Shown piece after piece: positions 8,111 to 16,343 of a DNA stretch of 64,000 nucleotides. Each line of letters begins with the position of its first letter. Position 1 is the first letter of the stretch. The position numbers and the translations under genes are program-made. This DNA comes from an archaeon. GTDB lineage: Archaea > Thermoproteota > Nitrososphaeria > Nitrososphaerales > Gagatemarchaeaceae. The stretch spans positions 248,001 to 312,000 of the forward strand of contig JAKAUC010000009.1 of NCBI GenBank assembly GCA_021827865.1, in the 5' to 3' direction. Below the pieces are notes generated by a model, which saw nothing but the letters and a program-made list of their open reading frames with translations, had not been told where the DNA came from and did not search any database.

Positions 8111-8158
8111 GTGCCGCGGGTCGGACGCTCCCCGACTTCTGGCCGGATCTGAACCGAC
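8111..8158 (-). repeat. Dispersed tRNA-3'-end-like repeat, copy R4
   Basis: On the minus strand GTCGG-TTCAGAT-CCGGC forms a perfect T-arm (5-bp stem, 7-nt loop), followed by CAGAAGTCGGGGAGCG. Bases 8117-8142 match R1 exactly over 26 bp. There is no D-arm or anticodon arm, so it is not a tRNA gene. Confidence 0.7.
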
Positions 8159-8217
8159 ATGTCAGATTGTGCAAGAACTCGACTCTGCAGTTCGCGCTGT
8201 AGACTACTCTGGCTCTG

Positions 8218-8598
8218 TCATGCGACCCCAACCGAGCCCATCAGTCTCTTCGCTCCCAGGACGTTGACCGCCCGCCGCATGTCGTAGGCCAGCATCGTGA
8301 AGCCGACCTCCCCGTTCACATTCCTCATGCCCTCGAGCAGCAGGCATCCCTGGTTGGACGCCCTCTTCATCGTGTCGAACGGGTGCTCGACGGTCTCCTT
8401 CCTCCTGCTGTGCTCTTCGAGCCCCTCGGCTCCGCGCGGCCTCGCCCTGGGCCTGCCGATGACATCCTGGTGCTCCGACCTGGCTATCACCCGCCCCAGT
8501 TTGTTCCTGGTGCACCTGCTCCTGAACCAGCAGGTCCCACATGCCGTAGTCCTGTGGAACCCCCCCGCCGCCGCCGCGTCCTTTCGCGTCCAACCCAC
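8218..8598 (-). pseudogene. C-terminal remnant of an IS1182-type transposase
   Basis: About 110 residues resemble the C-terminal end of IS1182-group DDE transposases: a Cys cluster (CGTCWFRSRCTRNKLGR), then ETVEHPFDTMKRASNQG carrying the third catalytic acid (VEHPF), then 'EVGFTMLAYDMRRAVNVLG'. The N-terminal two thirds with the first two catalytic Asp are absent. The fragment abuts the promoter of the next gene, and I see no terminal inverted repeats. A dead insertion-sequence fragment. Confidence 0.8.
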
Positions 8599-8605
8599 AG
8601 ATTTT

Positions 8606-8632
8606 CTTATCCCTATAGGATAAGCTTTTATC
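8606..8632 (+). promoter_or_regulatory. Operator and TATA box of the winged-helix/nucleotidyltransferase pair
   Basis: Perfect inverted repeat CTTATCC-CTATA-GGATAAG (8606-8624) directly abuts TATA-like GCTTTTATC (8624-8632). The ATG at 8655 is 27 nt downstream. Likely autoregulation by the winged-helix product. Confidence 0.6.
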
Positions 8633-8654
8633 GCCCTGGGGGCCTGTGGGTTCC

Positions 8655-9128
8655 ATGTCCAGCCTGGCGGTCCTCCTGGGGAGCGCTACGAGGGCGAACA
8701 TCATCCGGGCCCTCGCCCAGTCAGGCGAGCCGCTCGGCCCCTACAGGGTGGCGAAGATGTTCGGCATGAACGTGGCCAAGACCTACTCTGAGATGAAGAG
8801 ACTCGCCGCCCTCGGCGTGGTCGAGGGGGTGAGGGGAGGAAGGGGGACGGAGTACGTGCTCGTGGACGAAGACCTGAGGCGCCTCTCCCTCAGGCTGTCT
8901 CAGCGTGTGGTTCCTCTGGAGCGCTGGAAGAGCCCCCCCTCGAAGGCTTCGAGGTTCATGATGGGGATGCAGGCGGTCCCCGGCTTCGGCCTGGAGGGGG
9001 GAGAGGAGGCCACCTGGGCGAAGGCGTCGAGGCAGGAGGGGGAGCTCGACGGCCTGGCCGAGATGGGGCGGAAGAGGTTCGACGCAAAGTACCGCAGGGT
9101 CGGGGAGAGGGCTTTTGCCCGCCTATAG
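8655..9128 (+). CDS. Winged-helix regulator paired with a nucleotidyltransferase
   Basis: 157 aa. Residues 1-80 are a winged helix: 'MSSLAVLLGSATRANIIRALAQSG', recognition region 'GPYRVAKMFGMNVAKTYSEMKRL' and wing GRGTEYVLVDE. The C-terminal half is charged and of unknown fold. The ATG at 8655 is preferred over the in-frame GTG at 8646 because it sits at the predicted transcription start. Its 3' end overlaps the nucleotidyltransferase start by 14 bp. Overlapping wHTH plus NTase resembles AbiEi/AbiEii-like and related type IV toxin-antitoxin or phage-defence pairs. The antitoxin/repressor role is inferred. Confidence 0.7.
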   Translation: MSSLAVLLGSATRANIIRALAQSGEPLGPYRVAKMFGMNVAKTYSEMKRLAALGVVEGVRGGRGTEYVLVDEDLRRLSLRLSQRVVPLERWKSPPSKASRFMMGMQAVPGFGLEGGEEATWAKASRQEGELDGLAEMGRKRFDAKYRRVGERAFARL

Positions 9129-9702
9129 CACTGTGAGGAGGGTCGTCCTGCAGACAGAGGACCCGACCGAGAGGAAGATCAGGTTCATGGCGCTCCTGAC
9201 GTCGGGCCTTCCCAAGCAGCCCAGGGGGCCCATCCTCGTCGGCGGCTCGGCCATAGAGGTGTACCTCGACGGCATGCTGAGGACCGGGGACATGGACGTC
9301 GTGCACGACATGAAGGCCCTCGAGAAGGCGCTCCGTGGCTGGAGGTTCGAGCTTGGAGGGCTGAGGGCCTGGACCAACGAGGAGCTCGGCCTCGCCGTGG
9401 ACATCGTGGGGGCGGACTACACCGGGTCGCTGGATAGGACGACCACGATCACCACCAGCTATGGCCCCGTGAGGGTCGCGGGGGTCGAAGACCTCATCCT
9501 CAGGCGGTTGGCGTCTGCGAAGCATTGGAGGTACCCGGCTGACATGGAGCAGGCCTACCTCCTGGCGAAGGCGCACTACGACAGGATCGACTGGGCCTAC
9601 GTGTCGATGGAGGCGGAGCGCGACCTGACCTCGGACTACCTTCGGAAGCTGAGGCGCGCGCTCAGGAAGGAGGGAGCCCCGCCGGCGGCAGGCCGCGGTT
9701 AA
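9115..9702 (+). CDS. Nucleotidyltransferase, putative toxin of a two-gene module
   Basis: 195 aa from a TTG inside the previous gene. Nucleotidyltransferase-fold motifs: LVGGSAIEVY (GGSA 43-46), GDMDVV with D59 and D61 as metal ligands, and a third acid D96 (GLAVDIVGAD). Helical C-terminus. These match DUF6036/AbiEii-like polymerase-beta-superfamily enzymes, which in characterised cases add nucleotides to tRNA or protein. It is translationally coupled to the winged-helix gene, so a toxin-antitoxin or defence role is plausible but unproven. Confidence 0.72.
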   Translation: MPAYSTVRRVVLQTEDPTERKIRFMALLTSGLPKQPRGPILVGGSAIEVYLDGMLRTGDMDVVHDMKALEKALRGWRFELGGLRAWTNEELGLAVDIVGADYTGSLDRTTTITTSYGPVRVAGVEDLILRRLASAKHWRYPADMEQAYLLAKAHYDRIDWAYVSMEAERDLTSDYLRKLRRALRKEGAPPAAGRG

Positions 9703-9943
9703 GCATCCAGGGACGCCATTGTCGTCCACTATGCCGAAGAGGAGGCCCCAGAGAACATGCCGCACTCAAACCTGCAGCTGGACCTCGTCCACGCCGCCAG
9801 AGGCTCCCGGCCTTGAGGGCATGAGAGAGGCTAAAGCGAATTAGTTCCAGTTCAGCCCCGTAGCCTGGCCAGGTAGCCCTCAGGCAGATTCGGAAGAACG
9901 AGGAGGCAGCTTCCTTCTTCGCTCATGCCTGGTGGAGAGCGGA
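9703..9943. other. Intergenic stretch without recognisable genes
   Basis: No supported coding or RNA gene. Together with the operator region that follows, it separates the nucleotidyltransferase from the next regulator. Confidence 0.4.
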
Positions 9944-10000
9944 CGATGACTTATTTGGTCATCGTGCATCAGAGTCTCAGAATTGAGACATGCATATATA
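9944..10000 (+). promoter_or_regulatory. Two inverted repeats plus TATA box
   Basis: CGATGAC-TTATTTG-GTCATCG (9944-9964) and GTCTCA-GAAT-TGAGAC (9974-9989) are perfect inverted repeats upstream of TATATA (9995-10000). The ATG at 10024 is about 26 nt further on. The two palindromes differ in sequence, so two different regulators may bind. Confidence 0.6.
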
Positions 10001-10023
10001 GACACAAACTGCCCAGAGTCGCA

Positions 10024-10677
10024 ATGATCAGACCGGAGCTCTCAATCGCGCAGACCATGGGGGAGAAGCCAGCGTACCGCCTGGACGAACTGATGAGCGT
10101 CATGGGGTCGCGGGCCACCGCCTACAGGACCCTGCGGGAGCTGCGGAAGGCCGGATTCGCCGAACAGATCAAGGAGGGCTATTTCACCATCCGTTCGAGC
10201 CTCTTTCAGCCGTTCTACCTCTGGCAGCACTTTCTACCGTCTCTGCGAGCATTTCAGCAGGCCCGATACTTCGGCCGCTCCTACAACGAGAACGACGTGA
10301 AATTCGCCCGCCGAGCCCTTGACGGGATGGTCACCCTGGACTACCGCGCGTATGAGCTCACGGGGTTTCAACAGCCGCATTCGCTCTTCCTCTACCTAGG
10401 GGACCTGGGCAGAGCCGCGGCGACGCTGAAGAGCCACGGGTTTTGGGAAGGCACGCGGGGACGAGTAGCCCTTCTGCCACGAGCAGGGCCGATTCAAAAC
10501 GAGCTCCAACGGGTATATCTTGACTGCCTCGCCTACGGGGGGAGAAGCGCCCTCGACGCCATCGCAATCGAGGCGCTGTACGCGGATAGGCTGGACCCTA
10601 GGGTGAGAGGGGTCTTCAGATCCGAAGACATCCTGAAGGTGAGAGAGGAGCTTGCCCTGCTTAAACCTAGAGCGTGA
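10024..10677 (+). CDS. Winged-helix protein with C-terminal effector-like domain
   Basis: 217 aa. MIRPELSIAQTMGEKPAYRLDELMSVMG plus 'RATAYRTLRELRKAGFAEQIKEGYFTIR' is a winged helix. Residues 65-217 hold 'TGFQQPHSLFLYLGD' and a helical end, resembling the AbiEi-like or transcriptional-regulator-only proteins found next to nucleotidyltransferases; no partner follows here. The in-frame upstream start at 9925 is rejected because it would lie upstream of the TATA box. The function is unknown beyond likely DNA binding. Confidence 0.6.
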   Translation: MIRPELSIAQTMGEKPAYRLDELMSVMGSRATAYRTLRELRKAGFAEQIKEGYFTIRSSLFQPFYLWQHFLPSLRAFQQARYFGRSYNENDVKFARRALDGMVTLDYRAYELTGFQQPHSLFLYLGDLGRAAATLKSHGFWEGTRGRVALLPRAGPIQNELQRVYLDCLAYGGRSALDAIAIEALYADRLDPRVRGVFRSEDILKVREELALLKPRA

Positions 10678-11124
10678 AGCAGCTAAGATCGCCGAGCTTC
10701 GAAAGGTAGCGGAGGCGCTGGCGACCTAGACGATCGCGACCCAGGCGCCTTCCGTTTCAATTCGACTCGCGCCGCCGGGGCAGATAGACAGACAGGTTAC
10801 CTCCTTCGCTTACCTGATGGCAGGGAACCTCTGCGCTGATGCGACGGGCGAAGGCCCGCAGGCCAAGGGGTTGCTTGGGCAACTCCAGCCACAATCCGCC
10901 AGTAAGCAAGAGCCGAAACCGCTTCGCTGGCCGAGATGTCCGCAAGGGGTGAGGTGCCGCGGGTCGGAGGCTCACCGCGCCCTTTTCGGGCCGGATTTGT
11001 CCCGAGGCACATGGTCGTAGATGACGTCGTTGTCGCGAACCTCGTCACCACGGAGCATAGGCGGTGAAGACGAAGGGAGCGAAGGGTCGCCCCACGGGTG
11101 TTGCAAAGGAGGACAGGTAGGACC
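10678..11124. other. Long intergenic region with repeat R3
   Basis: About 450 bases with no supportable gene. The only structured element is R3 at 10954-11008. Confidence 0.5.
10954..11008 (-). repeat. Dispersed tRNA-3'-end-like repeat, copy R3
   Basis: Shares GTGCCGCGGGTCGGA with R2 and R4. The minus strand reads GGGACAAATCCGGCCCG, again T-arm-like. The middle is diverged. Confidence 0.5.
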
Positions 11125-11367
11125 TCAGGGGGCCCGCTTCTTGATGCGCCGCCGGCTCACCGCCTCCCACACGGCCTCGTTGGAGGCGTCGGCGTCGAAG
11201 AAGTCTGCGAGTATGGCGTTGACGACCTCGCTCCTGGTCACGCTGAGCTCCTTGAAGGCATCAGAACCCCGGTCCAGCGCGTCCACGATCTCTGGGTCGA
11301 AGGAGACCCCCATCCGGACCTTCTTGGCCCTCGGCCTCGTCAGGGGCGCATGACCGGAGCCTGACAA
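11125..11367 (-). CDS. Ribbon-helix-helix DNA-binding protein
   Basis: 80 aa from a TTG. 'RMGVSFDPEIVDALDRG' (strand and helix 1) and 'LSVTRSEVVNAILADFFDAD' (helix 2) form a CopG/NikR-like RHH domain, followed by a basic tail (SRRRIKKRAP). There is no toxin gene nearby, so it may be a solitary repressor. GAGCCTGACAAC near its start recurs near 6412, another link between island parts. Confidence 0.65.
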   Translation of the reverse strand: MSGSGHAPLTRPRAKKVRMGVSFDPEIVDALDRGSDAFKELSVTRSEVVNAILADFFDADASNEAVWEAVSRRRIKKRAP

Positions 11368-11635
11368 CGCTGCTACATCTCATAGCACGAGGTAAAAAGA
11401 ATTATGAATTTCACAACCACCTAACGCCTCGCTCCGGGCCGTCCGATGAGTTGCGGCCCAGGGGGTGGGAGAGCGTGGGCCCCGTCGCGGAGGGTCGACG
11501 ATCCGCCGGGACTTTCCCCCGCGGCCCTGGCGGCAGACCCCGGCAGAGGGCGGGGCCGAGGATCGCCGTTCGTCGGACAGCGCCCTCCATGGCCCGGCCA
11601 AACCTTAATTCCAGCATGGGCCGCAACAGCTGCCC

Positions 11636-12487
11636 TTGAGCCAGGCCCGCCCGTGGCTAGCCCTCTTCAGGTTCCACGAGTACGGCCCCCTTTTCCTCCT
11701 CTGCGGCCTCGCGGGTGCGCTCTACGCCGGGGCGGGGGAGCCTCTCGGCCTGGCAGGCCTCCTCTGCTTCATCGCGCTCTTCTCGTCGTCGGCCTTCGTC
11801 CTCAACGACGTCGCCGACCGGGAGGAGGACGCCGGATCCGCAGAATCCAGGAACCCCATCGCCAGGGGGGAGATAGGGAAGGCGGCGGGGGTCGCGCTGT
11901 TCGCGCTCCTTGCCGCTGGCTCCCTCGTCGCCCTCCGCTTCGTCTCTGCGCCTGCGCTCTACGCGGCGCCCCTGGTCTACGGCCTCTACTGGGGGTACAG
12001 CTGGGGGCCCGGCTTCAAGGCGCGGCCCTGGGTCGACGTGGCCGTCCACGGCGCCGTCCCGGCCCTCTTCGTCTTCATGGGGAGCGCCCTCTACGCCCCG
12101 CCAGACCTGGGAGCCGTCCTGCTCGCGGGGGTCGTCTTCTGCATGGCAGCCATGTCCGGGGTCCTCCAGGGTGTCAGGGACATGGGGAAGGACGCGGCCC
12201 ACAGGAGGACCACGGCGCTGGCCCTGGGGAAGGGGCGCTCCGTCGACCTGTCCCTCGCGCTCCTCGCCTCCGGCGTGGCGCTGTACATCGCCGCCGTGGC
12301 GTCCGGGTCCCTGCCGCCGGTCATGGCCGCCCTGGTCCCATGCTCATTGCTCCTCGTCTCCCCCCTGCTCAGGCTGAGGGCCGGGACAGAGGGGGCGGGG
12401 GAGGTCATCAGCGCGGTGAGGCTCAGGGGGGTGCTGCTCGCCCTGGCCGCCATGGCCCTCTACGTCGTCTGGGTCCGGCCAGCATAG
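11636..12487 (+). CDS. UbiA-family prenyltransferase
   Basis: 283 aa, an almost entirely hydrophobic protein with about eight membrane helices. The first aspartate-rich motif NDVADREED (N57, D58, D61, D65) binds Mg-prenyl diphosphate. The second site is RDMGKDAAHRRTTALALG near 185. UbiA enzymes attach prenyl chains to aromatic or glycerol-phosphate acceptors. With the UbiE-like methyltransferase at 21421-22119, a role in menaquinone or related lipid synthesis is possible, but the two genes are not linked. It starts at a TTG and converges with the GT87 gene, with a 28-bp tail-to-tail overlap. Confidence 0.85.
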   Translation: MSQARPWLALFRFHEYGPLFLLCGLAGALYAGAGEPLGLAGLLCFIALFSSSAFVLNDVADREEDAGSAESRNPIARGEIGKAAGVALFALLAAGSLVALRFVSAPALYAAPLVYGLYWGYSWGPGFKARPWVDVAVHGAVPALFVFMGSALYAPPDLGAVLLAGVVFCMAAMSGVLQGVRDMGKDAAHRRTTALALGKGRSVDLSLALLASGVALYIAAVASGSLPPVMAALVPCSLLLVSPLLRLRAGTEGAGEVISAVRLRGVLLALAAMALYVVWVRPA

Positions 12488-13716
12488 CCGGTCCGGGCAG
12501 GCTCCCGTGTTCGAGAAATCCAGTAGAGGTGGGGCCTAGACTGCCGGGTCGGCGGGCGCCGTGACGTCCACGGGGGGCCTCCCCTCCCCAGCGCGGAGGC
12601 CAGCCACTTCACGAGCGAGTGCCCCGTCCCCCCCGCCACGGAGAGACCGAGCAGGGCGAGGCACCCTGAGCGGAGGAGGGCCATGGCCTGCGGGAGGGTC
12701 CAGGCGTAGGTCGGCCCCCCGGTCGGGGTGGCCGGGACCGTGAACCAGGTGATGATGATCAGGGCGTTGAAGACGTCGAAGAAGTAGAGCGCCGGGGTGC
12801 TCACCACCATCACGGCGAGCAGGGGGATGAGGGTGACGTTGAACTGCGGGGCGTAGATGTAGGTCCCGAGGAGGTAGGCCGTGAGGGCCAGGAAGCTCCT
12901 GGGGACCAGGGGCATCTTCAGGGTGTAGACCCTGAGGAGGAGCAGCCCCATGACGGCGTAGCCGAAGAACTTCGCCGCGTGGGAGAACGGGTTCCCGAAG
13001 ATCCAGATGTACCAGGCGTCCTCCAGCCCCCAGTTGGCGAAGAAGGAGACGAACTGGCCGAAGAAGCCGAAGTTGAAGATGGCGATGGGGACCAGGGTGG
13101 CCCCGGCGACCGCGAGGGACACGGCCAGGTACTTTCCCTTCGCCCTCCCGCCGGCCAGCTCCAGGAGGAGGACCGGGAGGAGGACCACGGCTATCCCCTT
13201 CGTCGCTATCGCCAGGCCGAGGAAGAGGGCCGACCACCCGGGCCTCTTCTCCACGAAGAACTGCAGGCAGAGGACCACGAAGAGGGCGTCGAAGAGGTCG
13301 AAGTTGTAGACCCCGTAGATTATCATGCTCGGGAGGAAGAAGTAGACCGGGTTGAGCTGGACGCCGAGGGCCTTCGCGAGGCGCCAGGTGGACCATCCCA
13401 TCACCGCGGCGGCGACCAGGCTGAGGGCGCTGAAGGAATCGTAATAACCTGCGTATAGACCGCCGGCGGCCCCTGCGAACTCCCCGCCCAGCACCCTCGC
13501 CGCATAGAGGAAGAGCCCGGACATCGGGGGGTACTCGAGGAAGGTTCCGGGGGAGGAGTAGGGGACCCGGCCGGCGGCAACCCAGCCCCGGCCCCAGAAC
13601 GAGGCGATGTCGCTGTAGAGGGACGGGATCGCGAAGCTGGAGTGCAGGAAGGTGCTGAGGAGTATGGCCGCGACCGAAGACGCCACGGCCCCCCAGACGG
13701 CGGTCCGGTGGTCCAT
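12460..13716 (-). CDS. GT87-type polyprenyl-phosphate-dependent mannosyltransferase-like protein
   Basis: 418 aa integral membrane protein with about ten hydrophobic segments. The N-terminal loop 'SLYSDIASFWGRGW', then GRVPYSS and LEYPPMSG carry the D...PY...EYPP signature of GT87/DUF2029 glycosyltransferases, which use dolichyl-phosphate sugars on the outer membrane face. The start is the second ATG (MDHRTAV), 26 nt below a TTTAAG TATA element; an upstream ATG at 13731 would add five residues. The last 50 residues are basic and polar and overlap ubiA, so they are probably dispensable. Confidence 0.78.
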   Translation of the reverse strand: MDHRTAVWGAVASSVAAILLSTFLHSSFAIPSLYSDIASFWGRGWVAAGRVPYSSPGTFLEYPPMSGLFLYAARVLGGEFAGAAGGLYAGYYDSFSALSLVAAAVMGWSTWRLAKALGVQLNPVYFFLPSMIIYGVYNFDLFDALFVVLCLQFFVEKRPGWSALFLGLAIATKGIAVVLLPVLLLELAGGRAKGKYLAVSLAVAGATLVPIAIFNFGFFGQFVSFFANWGLEDAWYIWIFGNPFSHAAKFFGYAVMGLLLLRVYTLKMPLVPRSFLALTAYLLGTYIYAPQFNVTLIPLLAVMVVSTPALYFFDVFNALIIITWFTVPATPTGGPTYAWTLPQAMALLRSGCLALLGLSVAGGTGHSLVKWLASALGRGGPPWTSRRPPTRQSRPHLYWISRTREPARTGYAGRTQTT

Positions 13717-13757
13717 GGTGGCCGGGCTCATTCGCGCCTTAAATCGGTTGGCTCGGG

Positions 13758-15101
13758 TCAGGCTCGAGTGCCCGGGCCCGCCGTGAGGCGACGGCGCGCC
13801 AGCAGATAGGAGCCGGCCAGGACCGCAGTCAGGACGCCGACCCCCAGCGCGCTGAACGGGAACTCGGGGACCCCGCCGCTCCCTGCGGAGGAAGCCGAGG
13901 AGGTGATCGCCGAGGAGCTGGCGGTCGTCGTCGGCTGAGCTGTGGTGGGGGTCGTGGTAGACTGTGAGGTCGCGGAGGATGTCGTGGACGTGGTCGGCGT
14001 GTAGGTAGAGATGGTCGACGCCGCGGTGGAGGTCTCCGTCGCACTGGTGGTCGACGACGTGGATGTGGTGGACACCGCCGCGGGGACGAAGCTCGTCCCG
14101 AAGTTCACCGTCCCGAGGGTGACCACGAACTGGCCGTTGACCAGGCTGGTCTGGAGGTTGGTCGCGGCCTCGGCGGTGTCGCTCCCGAACTCGTAGAGGG
14201 AGCGGGGGAGGGCCGACTGGCCGTTGGTCAGGAGGTACGACATGCTGAGGACGGCGTGCATGGCCGTGTAGGTGGCGTTGGCGCCGTTGGCGTCCCCGCC
14301 GAAGTCAAGCTCGCTGTCGAAGTAGTTGGCGCTCGGGGTGTAGGCGTTCCCCGTGATGAGTATCGCCGCGGACTGGATCGCCTTGGGCTCGGTTATCGTG
14401 ACCAGGTCGTAGCCCGACGGGGTCCCGCTGAGGGGCGCGCCCCCCATGGCCTGCAGGTAGCTGAACGAGACCTGGACCGCGTCCCCGGAGGACGAGACGT
14501 TGATCGGGAGCTCCAGCGACAGAGGGAGGGTGTAGCCTGCCTCGGCGGTGCTGTAGCCGTAGAACGACTGGTTCCCGGACTTGCTCACCGACCCGAGGCC
14601 CGAGGTGATGTTCGAGTTCATTGTGGAGGTGGTGGAGGAGGAGTAGTTCCAGACGTTGGAGACGTAGTAGAAGGTGTCGTTGTTGGTGTAGAATGTCACG
14701 GTGTTCTGCAGCCAGTAGTCGTAGCTCGCCGACGTGGTGTTCACCTGCATTACCACGTTGAGCTGGAGGCCGGCGCCGTAGGGGCTCGAACCCTGGGGCG
14801 GATTCGCTATGGTGGACTGCATGCTCCCTATCACCGCGGTCCCCGTCACAGCCGTGGCCCTTTCGGTGTACGAGCTCAGGGTCCCGGAGCTGTTGAGGAT
14901 CCCGTAGTCGGCTATCCCCGTGGGGACCGGCTCCGCGGAGTAGCCGTAGTAGATGTTGATAGGGCTCCTGACGGCGCCTGGTCGGCGGCCAGGGGACTGG
15001 AGGGGGTGGGCCGGCGCCGCGGCGGCGGAGAACGCGCAGACCTGGACCACAAGCAGGAGTCCGAGGACAAGCGCCGACGCCCTGGTCTTCTGTAATCTCA
15101 A
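13758..15101 (-). CDS. Thermopsin-family acid protease with PEF-type C-terminal anchor
   Basis: 447 aa. Signal peptide (ALVLGLLLVVQVCAFSAAAA), then a thermopsin (peptidase A5) domain: 'YYGYSAEPVPTGIADYGI', TAVIGSMQSTI, 'YDYWLQNTVTFYTNNDTF' and FYYVSNVWNYSS. Next comes a Ser/Thr-rich linker of about 80 residues, likely glycosylated, then VPEFPFSALGVGVL, a membrane helix and RRR, as in PEF-CTERM/archaeosortase-type anchors. Thermopsins are extracellular acid proteases of thermoacidophiles. The TTG start is about 30 nt below TTAAAT. Confidence 0.88.
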   Translation of the reverse strand: MRLQKTRASALVLGLLLVVQVCAFSAAAAPAHPLQSPGRRPGAVRSPINIYYGYSAEPVPTGIADYGILNSSGTLSSYTERATAVTGTAVIGSMQSTIANPPQGSSPYGAGLQLNVVMQVNTTSASYDYWLQNTVTFYTNNDTFYYVSNVWNYSSSTTSTMNSNITSGLGSVSKSGNQSFYGYSTAEAGYTLPLSLELPINVSSSGDAVQVSFSYLQAMGGAPLSGTPSGYDLVTITEPKAIQSAAILITGNAYTPSANYFDSELDFGGDANGANATYTAMHAVLSMSYLLTNGQSALPRSLYEFGSDTAEAATNLQTSLVNGQFVVTLGTVNFGTSFVPAAVSTTSTSSTTSATETSTAASTISTYTPTTSTTSSATSQSTTTPTTAQPTTTASSSAITSSASSAGSGGVPEFPFSALGVGVLTAVLAGSYLLARRRLTAGPGTRA

Positions 15102-15189
15102 TTACTGGAGGAACCTCGGATTCTCGCACATTTAATTTTTCCACGGCGGTGGGCGGATTCCGCGTCGTCGGGGGGGTCCGCCAGGCAGC

Positions 15190-15561
15190 GTGGACCCCTC
15201 GAAAGGGCGTAGCTTCATAAACGACGCACCGACAAACAAGCTCGTGACCGGGATACTCCCGCCTGACCTGTCCACGACGTTCCTCATAGCTGCGATACTC
15301 CCCCTGATAATCGGCTTCGTGGTGGGAGTGGTCGTCCGGAACGCCCTGAAGGTCGGCATCGCCCTGGCAGTGCTGGTGGTCCTCCTCATCGCCGCCGGGA
15401 TAATCACCCCGAGCCAGGTCATAGCCCCCCTGGCGGCGCTGGTGAAGTCGGGGGCGACGCAGGCGACGATCACCGCCTACGCCGACAGGGTCGCTGGGTA
15501 CCTCCCCTACTCCTCGCTGACGTTCATAGTCGGGCTGGCCCTAGGCCTCCTGAAAGGCTGA
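15190..15561 (+). CDS. Small membrane protein, possibly FUN14-like
   Basis: 123 aa from a GTG. Three hydrophobic segments (about 28-48, 51-71 and 105-121). The pattern 'LIIGFVVGVVVRNALKVGIALAVLVVLLIAAGII' is reminiscent of FUN14 proteins (Gly-rich helix, basic turn, helix). The family assignment is tentative. It is divergent from the thermopsin gene. Confidence 0.5.
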   Translation: MDPSKGRSFINDAPTNKLVTGILPPDLSTTFLIAAILPLIIGFVVGVVVRNALKVGIALAVLVVLLIAAGIITPSQVIAPLAALVKSGATQATITAYADRVAGYLPYSSLTFIVGLALGLLKG

Positions 15562-15588
15562 GGACAGGACGGGCTCCTAGAAGGCTGC

Positions 15589-15855
15589 TCAGCCCAGGAG
15601 CCACTCGGCCGGCGGCCCCCGGACCCCGGCGCAGTCGACGGTCCCGCTCACCCTGCGGAGGAACGACGGGCAGGCGAAGCAGACGAGGAAGGCGACCTCC
15701 TTCTTCACCACCGGGCAGTCCACGCTCTCCTTCTTCATGCGGGATATGGCCTTGGCGCTGGCCGCCCCCTTCAGCTCGTCGGAGACGACTTTGGGGACCC
15801 TCTTGGCCTTGGCCGCGGGGTAGATGTCTACCTTGAACTTGGTGTCCTGAGACAC
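15589..15855 (-). CDS. Small cysteine-containing protein of unknown function
   Basis: 88 aa. Basic N-terminal half (KFKVDIYPAAKAKRVPKVV) and Cys in the spacing C-x14-C-x2-C-x11-C (DCPVV...LVCFACPSF...VDCAG), which could bind zinc or an iron-sulfur cluster. I do not recognise the family. It sits between the small membrane protein (convergent) and the PadR gene. Confidence 0.5.
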   Translation of the reverse strand: MSQDTKFKVDIYPAAKAKRVPKVVSDELKGAASAKAISRMKKESVDCPVVKKEVAFLVCFACPSFLRRVSGTVDCAGVRGPPAEWLLG

Positions 15856-15956
15856 GAGCCTGGCTCATCCGGGTGGGGATAAAAGCCTGCGCCGTCGCCG
15901 CGCGCCTGGCAGCTACTGCGGACCTCCCCGGCGACGTTTCAGCGGCGGGGGCCGGG

Positions 15957-16343
15957 CTACTTGCCCGTCAGCCCGAGAGAGCCGGCGAGCCCCTGGACCT
16001 TCGCCTTCAGCTCCTGCCTCCCTGCCAGCGCCGAGTACACGGCGAGGAGCCTCAGCTGGCGCGCGACGTCAGACTCGGTCTCCTTCGTCAGCCGGGACAG
16101 CTCCTCCTTCCCCCTGCCGGAGATGATGTACCTCCGGACGTTGCCCTCGCGCTTGGGGAGCTCGGTGATCAGCCCCTTCTTCAGGAGCTCGCCGAGCATC
16201 AGATAGATCGACCCTGGGCCCGGGGCCCACTCCCCCCCTGTGACCCGGCGTATCTGGTTGGCGAGGTCGGTCCCGGACAGGGACGACTCGGAGAGCATCT
16301 TGAGGGCTGCCAGCCTGAGGACCCCCTTGGGGACGCTTATCAT
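15957..16343 (-). CDS. PadR-family transcriptional regulator
   Basis: 128 aa. 'VPKGVLRLAALKMLSESSLSG' (winged-helix start), 'GPGSIYLMLGELLKKGLITEL' (recognition helix and wing) and 'NVRRYIISGRGKEELSRL' match PadR, followed by a C-terminal dimer helix. The ATG at 16343 is favoured over a GTG four codons upstream. PadR proteins repress transporters or stress genes; the target is not evident. Confidence 0.82.
   Translation of the reverse strand: MISVPKGVLRLAALKMLSESSLSGTDLANQIRRVTGGEWAPGPGSIYLMLGELLKKGLITELPKREGNVRRYIISGRGKEELSRLTKETESDVARQLRLLAVYSALAGRQELKAKVQGLAGSLGLTGK

Noticed and set aside
8111-8158. Complete tRNA gene
   Set aside because: Only a T-arm-like part can be formed; there is no D-arm, anticodon arm or matching acceptor strand.
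2224-11008. CRISPR array
   Set aside because: The repeats are few, irregularly spaced over kilobases and carry genes between them; no cas genes are present.
2164-11400. Complete integrated virus or plasmid
   Set aside because: No integrase, replication or structural genes are visible; only cargo-type genes and a transposase fragment.
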